Positions 17,666 through 25,581 of a stretch of DNA of 64,000 nucleotides are shown piece by piece (the first letter of the stretch is position 1; each line of letters begins with the position of its first letter). Source of the DNA: Hymenobacter translucens. GTDB lineage: Bacteria > Bacteroidota > Bacteroidia > Cytophagales > Hymenobacteraceae. A model generated the notes under the pieces. It had not been told where the DNA came from, ran no database searches, and was given only the letters and a program-made list of their open reading frames with translations. Where the stretch lies: NCBI RefSeq assembly GCF_020685205.1, contig NZ_JAJERB010000005.1, positions 62,001 to 126,000 on the forward strand. The letters run 5' to 3'. Both the position numbers and the translations under genes were made by a program.

Positions 17666-18103
17666 ATGCCCGTTACCTCTCCCCGCTCCGCTGCCGAGCT
17701 TGACGCCTGCTATCAGCTGCGCTACGCCGTGCTGCGCCAGCCCTGGGGCCAGCCCCCCGGCTCGGAGCGCGCCCCCGACGATGAGCTGCCCGAAACGGTG
17801 CAGGCCATGTACACAGCCGACGACGGCGCCGTGGTGGGCGTGGCCCGCCTGCACGCCTCCGGCCCGGGCGAGGCCCAGGTACGCTACATGGCCGTTCACC
17901 CTGACTGGCAGGGCCGGGGCGTGGGCCAGCAGCTGCTGCACTACCTCGAAAACCAGGCCCGGCAGCAGGGGCTGCATACGTGCGTGCTGCACTCCCGCGA
18001 GTCGGCGGTGGGCTTTTACGAACGCCTGGGCTACTCCGTGGTAGAGCCGTCGCACACCCTGTTCGGCACCATTCCGCACTTTCTGATGCGCAAAGCCTTA
18101 TGA
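17666..18103 (+). CDS. GNAT family N-acetyltransferase
   Basis: The 145-residue protein from MPVTSPRSAAE is a single GNAT domain. The acetyl-CoA pyrophosphate loop is seen in VHPDWQGRGVGQQLLHYL, followed by RESAVGFYERLGYSVV, the usual last helix and strand. The N-terminal part ELDACYQLRYAVLRQPWG is typical of the small ElaA-like acetyltransferases. The substrate is unknown. Its last 6 nt overlap the end of the convergent Mpo1-like gene. A frame opening at 17615 adds a tail with no family match, so the later start was used. Confidence 0.85.
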   Translation: MPVTSPRSAAELDACYQLRYAVLRQPWGQPPGSERAPDDELPETVQAMYTADDGAVVGVARLHASGPGEAQVRYMAVHPDWQGRGVGQQLLHYLENQARQQGLHTCVLHSRESAVGFYERLGYSVVEPSHTLFGTIPHFLMRKAL

Positions 18104-18421
18104 GTTGACCGGCCCGAACCGCTCCCGTCCGCGCCACAGGTCGAAGTACAGCTTAAAGTCGCCGCGCAACGACAGCCAGGGGTGCTGAAAGGTGGCCGGG
18201 CGGTTGTGCTCAACGAAAAAATGCCCGACCCAGGCAAACCCGTACGCGGCCATGACCCCGGCCAGGATCAGCCAGGGCTGCCGCAGCACCAGCGTCAGCA
18301 CCAAAGCCAGCAAAAACAGGGAGGTGCCGATGAAGTGCAGGATGCGGGTGCCGCGCTGCCGGTGGTCGTGCAGGTAGCGCGGGTAGAATTCCTGAAAGCT
18401 GAGTGATTCGGAAGAAGCCAT
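18098..18421 (-). CDS. DUF962 / Mpo1-like membrane protein
   Basis: This 107-residue protein from MASSESLSFQEF has two membrane segments, LHFIGTSLFLLALVLTLVL and the next AGVMAAYGFAWVGHFFVEHNRP. Conserved His residues in YLHDHRQRG, ILHFIG and GHFFVEHNRPATF match the DUF962 family. The yeast member Mpo1 is an iron-dependent dioxygenase that shortens 2-hydroxy fatty acids. That is relevant because Bacteroidetes make hydroxylated fatty acids and sphingolipids, but the link here is inference. The longer frame to 18691 runs across the divergent thioesterase gene and is rejected. The family usually has 100-190 residues, so this is a short but plausible member. Confidence 0.8.
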   Translation of the reverse strand: MASSESLSFQEFYPRYLHDHRQRGTRILHFIGTSLFLLALVLTLVLRQPWLILAGVMAAYGFAWVGHFFVEHNRPATFQHPWLSLRGDFKLYFDLWRGRERFGPVNS

Positions 18422-18481
18422 GGCGTAGAGACAGAGGAAGGTGGCAGATTCCCGTAAAATAGCAGTTTCCCGGGCAAGTGG

Positions 18482-18489
18482 TAGGTTTG
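18482..18489 (+). promoter_or_regulatory. -7 element for the PaaI-like thioesterase gene
   Basis: TAGGTTTG, 40 nt before the ATG at 18530. No clear -33 partner. Confidence 0.5.
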
Positions 18490-18529
18490 CGCTGCGCACC
18501 TTCGCCCTCACCTTCCCAGCTTGCACCGT

Positions 18530-19012
18530 ATGGAGCAGTTTCCCGACGTGGCTACCCTCGTGGCCATTTACAACCAGATCAACCACTACGGCCGCACCAA
18601 CGGCATGCAGCTCACGCTGACGACGCCCGGTGAAGTCACCTACACCATGACGGTGCGCGAAGACCACCTTTCCTCGCCCGGCACCTGCCACGGAGGCGTG
18701 CTAGCCGGCCTGATGGACTCGGCCCTCGGCGCGGCGGCCCTGTCCCTGGCGTTTAAAGCCGGGGAGCTGGTTTCCACCGTCGAGTTTAAAATCAACTACC
18801 TGCACCCGGTTCGCCTGCACGACCGCCTCGTGGCGTATGGCAAAGTGGAGCATTCCGGTAAAACGCTGATTGTAGCCAGTGCCGAGGTTCGCTGCCCGGA
18901 GCGGGAGCTGGTCGTGGCCCGGGGCATGGGCACCTTCAACCGCTACCCGGCCGACAAGCGCGACTTCCACCGCCTGCTCTTCCCCGACTCCGAAGCCCCG
19001 ACGGAAGGCTAA
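18530..19012 (+). CDS. PaaI-type hotdog acyl-CoA thioesterase
   Basis: From the ATG at MEQFPDV the product has 160 residues. The hotdog signature is GTCHGGVLAGLMDSALGAAA, where the HGG and the Asp in the long helix form the thioesterase site. The strand VEFKINYLHPV follows, then HSGKTLIVASAEVRC, as in PaaI proteins. It should hydrolyse acyl-CoA or aryl-CoA esters. The substrate is unknown. A TTG at 18521 gives a three-residue longer frame. The ATG is preferred. It is divergent from the Mpo1-like gene, with about 108 nt between starts, and may share lipid metabolism with it. Confidence 0.88.
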   Translation: MEQFPDVATLVAIYNQINHYGRTNGMQLTLTTPGEVTYTMTVREDHLSSPGTCHGGVLAGLMDSALGAAALSLAFKAGELVSTVEFKINYLHPVRLHDRLVAYGKVEHSGKTLIVASAEVRCPERELVVARGMGTFNRYPADKRDFHRLLFPDSEAPTEG

Positions 19013-19046
19013 GCGCTTCGTGGCGCTGGAACCCGATAAAAACACC

Positions 19047-19087
19047 AACGCCGGATGCTCTGCCTGGGGGCAGAATCATCCGGCGTT
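19047..19087. terminator. Convergent terminator hairpin
   Basis: AACGCCGGATG (19047-19057) pairs with CATCCGGCGTT (19077-19087), and the loop can add TCTGCC/GGCAGA. It separates the thioesterase gene from the NYN gene. The T-tract is weak. Confidence 0.65.
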
Positions 19088-19122
19088 AATAACGAAGCCC
19101 AGGCCCGCGGCCCGGCGGCGAA

Positions 19123-20130
19123 TTAAAGTACGTCCGAGGAGCTGGCCGAGGCGTGCTCGTGGGTTTCGTCTTCGTAGTCGTCGCCCTCGTTGTCGATCTG
19201 GGGCGGCTGCACCTTGCGCACCTGACGGGCACAGTCCTCGTCGCGGTGGTTGCGGCCTACAGTAAACTCCACCCAGTCGCCCTCGCGCAGGTCGTTGAAG
19301 TCGCCCTCGGCCATGTCGGCGTAGCTGAAAAACAGGTTGTTGGGCGGCATTACCACGAAGCCGAAGCCGTTCTTCAGGTTCTTGATGGTGCTCATGCCGA
19401 TGGTGCCGACCGGGCCGGCGGCCGTGGGGCCGGTGGGGCGCACGGGCTTCACGCTGGGGAAAGCGGCGGGCTCCGGCTGGTTGACGAACAGGTTTTCCAC
19501 CACTTCATCGGCATCGGCCAGGCCGCGGTCAATTACGTCGTGCATGGCTACCGGGTAGGTAGCGTGGTCGAGCAGCAGCTGGGAGGCGCGGGTCACGCGG
19601 TTCTCGCCTTTAAAGTCGACGTACTTGAAGTCCCAGTTCAGCAGCATCACCCGGGTACCGATGGTGTTGAGCTTTTTGATCAGGGGCACAAAGTCGGAGT
19701 CGCCGGCAATCAGCACAATCACGTCGAAGCTCTTGTGCAAAGCCAGCTCCAACGCTTCCAGAGCGAGCCACACGTCGATGCCCTTTTCCTGCAGGCGGCC
19801 GTCGCGGGTTTTCAGGGGCATGTAGTGGGTGCTGATACCCATGTTCATGAGCACGTCGTCGAGCAGACGGTCGTGGAACAGGCGGTCTTTGTCGCGGGCT
19901 TCGGTGGCGCTGAGGCGGCCCCGGAAAAAGTGCGCGTCGGTAACCTGGCTCAGACGAACGTCTACATCCTCCTCTTCGGCTACCTGGTGGCGGATAAACT
20001 CGTGGAGACCTTCGAGGCTGATCCGGGCTTTGCGTTCGTGCTGGAAGTAGTAGTAATCACTGATCTTAAGGAAATAATTGCCGTCGTAAAAGACGCCTAT
20101 CCTTATCAGAGGGCTATTCATCTGGTTCAT
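19123..20130 (-). CDS. NYN-domain ribonuclease fused to a cold-shock-like domain
   Basis: The protein is 335 residues from MNQMNSPLIRIG. Residues about 8-205 form a NYN/PIN-like nuclease with acidic positions in IGVFYDGNYF, EKGIDVWLALEAL and LIAGDSDFVPLIKKL, the pattern that binds a catalytic metal. After a Pro-rich linker, residues about 250-315 (GTIGMSTIKNLKNGFGFV, then NNLFFSYAD) look like a cold-shock OB fold that binds single-stranded RNA. The tail is acidic and rich in Ser and Ala. It is probably an RNA-cleaving or RNA-decay enzyme of the LabA/NYN type. A 670-nt AT-rich region lies upstream. The frame extends to 20235, but the fold starts at the chosen Met. Confidence 0.85.
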   Translation of the reverse strand: MNQMNSPLIRIGVFYDGNYFLKISDYYYFQHERKARISLEGLHEFIRHQVAEEEDVDVRLSQVTDAHFFRGRLSATEARDKDRLFHDRLLDDVLMNMGISTHYMPLKTRDGRLQEKGIDVWLALEALELALHKSFDVIVLIAGDSDFVPLIKKLNTIGTRVMLLNWDFKYVDFKGENRVTRASQLLLDHATYPVAMHDVIDRGLADADEVVENLFVNQPEPAAFPSVKPVRPTGPTAAGPVGTIGMSTIKNLKNGFGFVVMPPNNLFFSYADMAEGDFNDLREGDWVEFTVGRNHRDEDCARQVRKVQPPQIDNEGDDYEDETHEHASASSSDVL

Positions 20131-20798
20131 ACAAAAAGGGCGTTTGTGCGCAAAAGGTGAGGTGAGGATGGGAAGAGCGGGTTGAGAAAACGATTTTGCC
20201 TGTCCGGGCGAGGCCGCAGGACGAGGAGGGAGCAAGCAAACTCCGGTGATAGTGGCAGCGGTCGTAGCTGAAACTCGACGGTAAAGGCTAGCCGAAACCT
20301 AATAAAATAAAGCAAGTTTCCATTCTATCCAGTTGCATTAATATGTGATTAACCATAGCCACCTAACCCAGCAGCCGCCTGCTGTCCCGGTATTGTGCTT
20401 CACCGGGCAAGACTACCAACTTCCGTTTAATGATACAATATACAAAAATAATATATCATAAAATATATTATCAATAAAGCGTGGTAGCAGGCTAACCAAC
20501 TTCATTTTACCCGGCTGGGCTGCGAAGCTAAACCCTGGGCGCGGCCCAAGCAAATTTTAGGGCTTCATCTTTTTATCCAACTACGGTGATCCTCCCGTTA
20601 ATCCACGGGCGTAGTGCCATAATCCAGTATAATTATATTTCTGAAAGATTAAAGTAGCACTAATTGGCAGGGAGACTGCCGCTAACTGAACAACCGCCCC
20701 CTATGCACTCGACCCTCTCCGGCGAGGCTTCACCCCAGCGCTGACCTGATCTTTGCAACCTGTTAGCAGGCAGCCTCCATTCCGGTGCGGCCAGCAGG
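20131..20798. other. AT-rich intergenic region with an A/T-only hairpin
   Basis: No gene is supported in these 668 bp. The part 20425-20480 is almost only A and T, in sharp contrast to the surroundings. It contains ATAATATAT (20448-20456) facing ATATATTAT (20463-20471) around a 6-nt loop. It is upstream of the NYN gene and downstream of the YdjM-like gene, so it may hold an upstream activating tract for the former. Confidence 0.55.
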
Positions 20799-21539
20799 TC
20801 AGAACTGCATGCGCCCCACCACCAGCCCCAGCACCAGCAGTCCGTAGCCAATGCAGACGACTACTTCCAGCAGGTTGCCCATCCTGGAGCCGGTCGAAAT
20901 CAGAGGCACCTTAAAGGCATAGTCCGACAATGGCAGAAACCAGCGCACTCCCGATTTGGTGAGCGTATCGGCCAGTAGGTGGGAGACGTAGCCGGCCCCG
21001 GCGTAGTGGGCCACCCCATGCCAGCCCAGCGACTTATTGGCCAGAAACCCGATGTAGGTCCACAGGGCCGTAGCCCAGATGGTGTGGGTCCAGGACCGGT
21101 GGGTGGTGAAGGGAGCCAGCGCCACGAAGGTACCCAGCAAGCTTACCCACAGAAATCCGAAGTACAGGCCCGCTACCACCGTGCAGCCGCCGGTGAACAG
21201 CAGTGCCAGCTTGCGGGCCGAGCCGCCCTGCAATGCCACGCCCAGCAGCCCGAAGGCCAGCGCCGCCGTGAAGCCCATGTTCCGGTCGGGGCCGGGGGGC
21301 AGCAGGAAGTGGGTGTACGCCGCCACGCCCGCCCCGGCCGCGGCAAAGGCCCAGCGGACGTAGCCCTGGGAGAAGCCCAGGCGCTTGCTGAGGCGCGACT
21401 CGGGATGGTCGAGGTCGGCAGCCAGGGCCGAGAAGCCGGCCAGGGCAATGCCGGGGGCAGAGAAGGGCACGCCGGGCACGAGCCCGCCAATGGCCACGCC
21501 GGTAATAAGGCCGATGGCCAGGTGAGAAGAGCCGCGCAC
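20799..21539 (-). CDS. YdjM/DUF457-type membrane-bound metal-dependent hydrolase
   Basis: The best start is a GTG at 21539 (VRGSSHLAIG), giving 246 residues. Family members begin with the short sequence SSHLAIG, and the upstream 64 residues of the longer frame are low in family character. It has several membrane segments and conserved metal-site motifs: the first His in SSHLAIGL, LAADLDHPESRLS, FTTHRSWTHTIW and HYAGAGYVSHLLADTLT. These match the inner-membrane hydrolases related to E. coli YdjM. The substrate is unknown. The next gene on this strand starts well upstream (21861) and ends 100 nt away. Confidence 0.85.
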   Translation of the reverse strand: MRGSSHLAIGLITGVAIGGLVPGVPFSAPGIALAGFSALAADLDHPESRLSKRLGFSQGYVRWAFAAAGAGVAAYTHFLLPPGPDRNMGFTAALAFGLLGVALQGGSARKLALLFTGGCTVVAGLYFGFLWVSLLGTFVALAPFTTHRSWTHTIWATALWTYIGFLANKSLGWHGVAHYAGAGYVSHLLADTLTKSGVRWFLPLSDYAFKVPLISTGSRMGNLLEVVVCIGYGLLVLGLVVGRMQF

Positions 21540-21639
21540 GAAAACGAAAAGTTGAGCAGAAAGGCCGGGACGAACACCCGGCTTCCGCAGGAAACCGGCG
21601 CGCTGGCCTCCGCGAAGATACGAGCGGGGCGTGGGGCGG

Positions 21640-21861
21640 CTACAGTCCGGCTTCGCCCGACGGCTCAGGCAGCTGCAGCCACAGCTCCTCGCCGTTGGGC
21701 TGCCGGTACCCGTCGTGGCGCTTGGCGGCAACCCGCAGCGCCAAGGCGGGTACTACGCGCTTCGGGCTGACTTTCTGATACGCCATGGTCATGCGCTGCC
21801 AGTTGTCCCAGGCTTCAAAGTTAAAGTCGTGGTCAAGAGCAGGATTACGGGTCGGATCCAT
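21640..21861 (-). CDS. Small conserved-looking hypothetical protein
   Basis: A 73-residue soluble protein (MDPTRNPALD to EPSGEAGL). I do not recognise the family. It has no signal peptide or membrane segment and is rich in charged and aromatic residues (FNFEAWDNWQRM). A -7 element TACTTTTG lies 29 nt upstream of the ATG, which is good evidence that the gene is real and that the longer frame to 21981 is not. It precedes the YdjM-like gene on the same strand, 100 nt apart, and is divergent from mfd. Confidence 0.65.
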   Translation of the reverse strand: MDPTRNPALDHDFNFEAWDNWQRMTMAYQKVSPKRVVPALALRVAAKRHDGYRQPNGEELWLQLPEPSGEAGL

Positions 21862-21889
21862 AGGGAAGCGTTTTTCCAGTTTAACTACA

Positions 21890-21897
21890 CAAAAGTA
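21890..21897 (-). promoter_or_regulatory. -7 element for the 73-residue gene
   Basis: Minus-strand TACTTTTG, ending 28 nt before the ATG at 21861. Confidence 0.55.
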
Positions 21898-21994
21898 AAA
21901 AACTTCCGGATATAGTCGAGCCTGCCCGGGTTGCCAGAAACCTTCCCGCCGTGGGCTCTGTATTCTTCCTTTCGGGGGCAACGCCGGCGCCGCC

Positions 21995-22002
21995 TACCTT
22001 TG
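21995..22002 (+). promoter_or_regulatory. -7 element for mfd
   Basis: TACCTTTG, 31 nt before the TTG start of mfd. Confidence 0.6.
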
Positions 22003-22033
22003 CCCCTCTCCTCTTTTAGCTTTCCGAACCCCG

Positions 22034-25000
22034 TTGAAGGTCACCGATTTTCTCCAGCTCTACCGCCTCGACCCCACCGTGCTGACGGTGGGTGCCCGGC
22101 TGAACCCGGCCACGGCCCGCTCCTTGCGCGCGGGGGCCCCGGCCGAGACCCTGCCCCGCCTGCACCTGCGCGGCCTCGTGGGCAGCCAGGACGCGGTGCT
22201 GGCCGCCGCCGTGCACACCCTGTTTCCGGACCAGCACCACCTGTTCGTGCTGCACGACCGCGACGAGGCGGGCTACTTCCTGGCCGACCTGCAGCACCTG
22301 TTGCCCGACACCGAGCCGCTGGTATTCCCGAGCTCTTACAAGCGCCCCTACCACTTCGACGAAACCGAAAACGCCAATGTGCTGATGCGGGCCGAGGTGC
22401 TCAACCGCCTCAGCAGCAGCCGCACGGCAGCCGAAACCAAGCCGACGACCCGCGGGGAGCTGATCGTGACCTACCCCGAGGCGCTGTTCGAGAAGGTTAT
22501 CAACCGCAAAAGCCTCGTCGCCAACACCTTTCTGGTAAAGGTGGGCGAGAAGCTCGACGTCAACTTTATCAGCGACATGCTGGCTGAGTACGACTTTGAG
22601 CGGACCGACTTCGTGTACGAGGCCGGGCAGTTTGCCGTGCGCGGCGGCATCGTCGACATCTTTTCCTACGCCAACGAGCTGCCCTACCGCATCGAATTGT
22701 TCGGCGACGAGGTGGAAAGCATCCGCACGTTCAACCCTGAAACCCAGCTGTCGGTGGAGGCCCGCAGCCTGGTCAGCATTATCCCGAACGTGCAAACCAA
22801 GCTGTTGCAGGAAACCCGGGAAGCCTTCCTGGACTTCATGCCCCGCCACACGGCCCTTTGGATGAAGGACGTGCGCCAGACGCTCGACATCGTGGACGAG
22901 TCGTTTGACCGGGCCGAGCTGAACTTCAAGGAGATGCTGGAGTCGGCGGCCGGGGTGCAGATCGTGAGCAAGCCGGCGGACCTGTTTGAGTCGGCCAAGA
23001 CGCTGAAGAAGCTACTCGACAACTTCGCGGTGGTGGAGTTCGGCAAGCGGTTTCACTTCAAGACCGGGTCCGAGGAGTTCCTCTTCACGGCCAAGCCCCA
23101 GCCCTCGTTCAACAAGGACTTCAACCGCCTGGTCAAGAACCTCAAGGAAAACCAGCTCAGCGGCCTGACCAACATCATTGCCGCCGACTCGGTGCGGCAG
23201 GCTGACCGGCTCCGCACCATCTTCGACGAGCTCGACAACAACGTCAAGTTTCAGCACATGCTGCTGGCTTTGCGCGAAGGGTTCGTGGATGAAACGCTCA
23301 AGCTCGTGGTATACACCGACCACCAGCTGTTCGAGCGGTTTTACCGGGCCCAGGAAACCAAGAAGTTTTCGAAGAAAAAGGCCCTCACCCTCAAGGAGCT
23401 GCGCACCCTGTCGCCCGGCGACTACGTGACCCACCAGGACTACGGCATTGCCCGCTTTGCCGGCCTGACCCAGGTGGAAATCAACGGCCATTTGCAGGAA
23501 GCCATCCGCCTCGTGTACCGCGACGACGACGTGCTGACCGTCAGCATCCACGCCCTGCACAAGATTGCCAAGTACAGCGGGGCCGAGGGCACCCCGCCCA
23601 CGATGAGCAAGCTGGGCTCCCCGGAGTGGGAAAACAAGAAGAAGTCGGTTAAGAAAAAGGTCAAGGACATTGCCGCCGAGCTGATCCGGCTGTACGCCAA
23701 GCGCAAGACCGCGCCCGGCCACGCCTTCGCGCCCGACTCGTTTATGCAGGCCGAGCTGGAGTCGAGCTTCATCTACGAGGACACCCCCGACCAGGCCAAG
23801 GCCACCGAGGACGTGAAGCGCGACATGGAGGTGCCCCACCCCATGGACCGCCTCGTGTGCGGGGACGTGGGCTTCGGCAAGACCGAAGTGGCCATCCGGG
23901 CGGCGTTCAAGGCCGTGGCCGACGGCAAGCAGGCCGCCGTGCTGGTGCCCACCACCATCCTGGCCATGCAGCACTACAAAACCTTCCGGGAGCGGCTGGC
24001 CAACCTGCCCGTGACGGTGGAGTACGTGAACCGCTTCAAGACCACCAAGCAGATCAAGGAAACCCTGGGCCGGGTGGCCGAGGGCAAAACCGACATCCTG
24101 ATCGGTACCCACCGCCTCACCAACAAGGACATCAAGTTCAAGGACCTGGGCTTGCTCATCATCGACGAAGAGCAGAAGTTCGGGGTGAAAACCAAGGACA
24201 AGCTCAAGGAGCTGAAGGTGAACGTGGACACGCTGACCTTGTCGGCCACGCCGATTCCGCGCACGCTGCACTTCTCGCTGATGGGCGCCCGCGACCTGAG
24301 CGTGATTGCCACGCCCCCGCCCAACCGCCAGCCGGTGCAGACCGAGCTGCACGTGTTCGACGAAATCCTGATCCGCGACGCGGTAGCCCGGGAGCTGAAG
24401 CGGGGCGGACAGGTCTTTTTCGTGCACAACCGCGTCAAGGACCTCGACGAGCAGGCCGCCATGATTCTGCGCATGGTACCCGACGCCCGCATCACCACCA
24501 TTCACGGGCAGATGGAGGGCGACCAGCTTGAAAAGCGGATGATGAAGTTCGTGGACGGGGAGTACGATGTGCTGGTAAGCACCAACCTGATTGAGTCGGG
24601 CCTCGACATTCCCAACGCCAACACCATCATCATCAACCGCGCCCACCTGCACGGCCTTTCCGACCTGCACCAGATGCGGGGCCGGGTGGGGCGCTCCAAC
24701 AAAAAGGCGTACTGCTACCTGCTCACCCCGCCCGTGGCCGGCCTGCCCTCCGACGCCCGCAAGCGCCTGAGCACGCTCGAAGAGTTTTCGGACCTGGGCG
24801 CGGGCTTCAACGTGGCCATGCGCGACCTCGACATCCGCGGGGCCGGCAACCTGCTCGGCGGCGAGCAAAGCGGCTTTATCAACGACCTGGGCTACGAAAC
24901 CTACCACCAGATCCTGGACGAGGCCGTGACCGAGCTCAAAGAAACCGAGTTCCGGGACCTGTTCCTCGGCGACACCACCCAGCGCCTGCAGGAAGCCGTG

Positions 25001-25483
25001 GGCAATAAGGGCCCCAAGGAGTGCAACATCGAAACCGACCTGCAGATTTTGATTCCCGACTCCTACGTGAGCAGCGTGTCGGAGCGCCTGCAGCTGTACA
25101 GCAAGCTCGACCGGGCCAAAAGTCCCGAGGAGCTGCGCAAGCTGGTAGCCGGCATGGTGGACCGGTTCGGCCCCCTGCCCGCCGAGGTCGAGCAGCTGGC
25201 CGACATCGTGAAGCTGCGCTGGCAGGCCTGCCAGGTAGGCTTCGAGAAGCTCACGCTCAAGAAGAACCTGCTGAAAGGCTACATCCCGGCCCTCAACAAC
25301 GAGGCATACTTCCAGGGCGAGCAGTTCGGCAACATCCTCAACTACGTGCAGACCCACTCCCGCACCGCGAGCATGAAGGAGCGCAAGGAGCAGCTTATCG
25401 TCAGCATCGAGGAAGTGAAGAGCGTACAGGCCGCCAAGCGGATTCTAAGCGAGCTGGGGAGCGAGGAAAAGGTGGGGGCGTAG
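22034..25483 (+). CDS. mfd: Transcription-repair coupling factor Mfd
   Basis: This 1149-residue translocase removes RNA polymerase stalled at DNA damage and recruits UvrA. Domains in order are a UvrB-like N-terminal region (1-about 350), an RNA polymerase-interacting CarD-like domain near 460-530 (LSPGDYVTHQDYGIARFAG), and RecG-like helicase motifs. These are Walker A GDVGFGKTEVA near residue 612, IIDEEQKFGV near 709, LSATPIPRTL, and QMRGRVGRSNKKAY. A TRCF C-terminal domain lies after about 990. The length equals that of other Mfd proteins. The start is a TTG (MKVTDFLQLY), since no ATG fits and the -7 box lies just upstream. Third codon positions are very GC-rich. Confidence 0.98.
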   Translation: MKVTDFLQLYRLDPTVLTVGARLNPATARSLRAGAPAETLPRLHLRGLVGSQDAVLAAAVHTLFPDQHHLFVLHDRDEAGYFLADLQHLLPDTEPLVFPSSYKRPYHFDETENANVLMRAEVLNRLSSSRTAAETKPTTRGELIVTYPEALFEKVINRKSLVANTFLVKVGEKLDVNFISDMLAEYDFERTDFVYEAGQFAVRGGIVDIFSYANELPYRIELFGDEVESIRTFNPETQLSVEARSLVSIIPNVQTKLLQETREAFLDFMPRHTALWMKDVRQTLDIVDESFDRAELNFKEMLESAAGVQIVSKPADLFESAKTLKKLLDNFAVVEFGKRFHFKTGSEEFLFTAKPQPSFNKDFNRLVKNLKENQLSGLTNIIAADSVRQADRLRTIFDELDNNVKFQHMLLALREGFVDETLKLVVYTDHQLFERFYRAQETKKFSKKKALTLKELRTLSPGDYVTHQDYGIARFAGLTQVEINGHLQEAIRLVYRDDDVLTVSIHALHKIAKYSGAEGTPPTMSKLGSPEWENKKKSVKKKVKDIAAELIRLYAKRKTAPGHAFAPDSFMQAELESSFIYEDTPDQAKATEDVKRDMEVPHPMDRLVCGDVGFGKTEVAIRAAFKAVADGKQAAVLVPTTILAMQHYKTFRERLANLPVTVEYVNRFKTTKQIKETLGRVAEGKTDILIGTHRLTNKDIKFKDLGLLIIDEEQKFGVKTKDKLKELKVNVDTLTLSATPIPRTLHFSLMGARDLSVIATPPPNRQPVQTELHVFDEILIRDAVARELKRGGQVFFVHNRVKDLDEQAAMILRMVPDARITTIHGQMEGDQLEKRMMKFVDGEYDVLVSTNLIESGLDIPNANTIIINRAHLHGLSDLHQMRGRVGRSNKKAYCYLLTPPVAGLPSDARKRLSTLEEFSDLGAGFNVAMRDLDIRGAGNLLGGEQSGFINDLGYETYHQILDEAVTELKETEFRDLFLGDTTQRLQEAVGNKGPKECNIETDLQILIPDSYVSSVSERLQLYSKLDRAKSPEELRKLVAGMVDRFGPLPAEVEQLADIVKLRWQACQVGFEKLTLKKNLLKGYIPALNNEAYFQGEQFGNILNYVQTHSRTASMKERKEQLIVSIEEVKSVQAAKRILSELGSEEKVGA

Positions 25484-25505
25484 GCTGACTTCCTGACTGA
25501 AATCA

Positions 25506-25545
25506 ATAGGCGCTGTTTCCTCGGAAATAGCGCCTATTTTTATTG
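25506..25545 (+). terminator. Terminator of mfd
   Basis: AATAGGCGCT with GTTTCC pairs with GGAAAT and AGCGCCTATT in a near-perfect 16-bp stem followed by TTTTA. It begins about 22 nt after the mfd stop. Confidence 0.85.
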
Positions 25546-25581
25546 TCCCCGATTGCTACCGCCTCTATCCTTGGTCTGCTT

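Noticed and set aside
23012..25357. 781-residue minus-strand frame inside mfd
   Set aside because: Shadow of GC-rich third positions in mfd. No domain or promoter seen.
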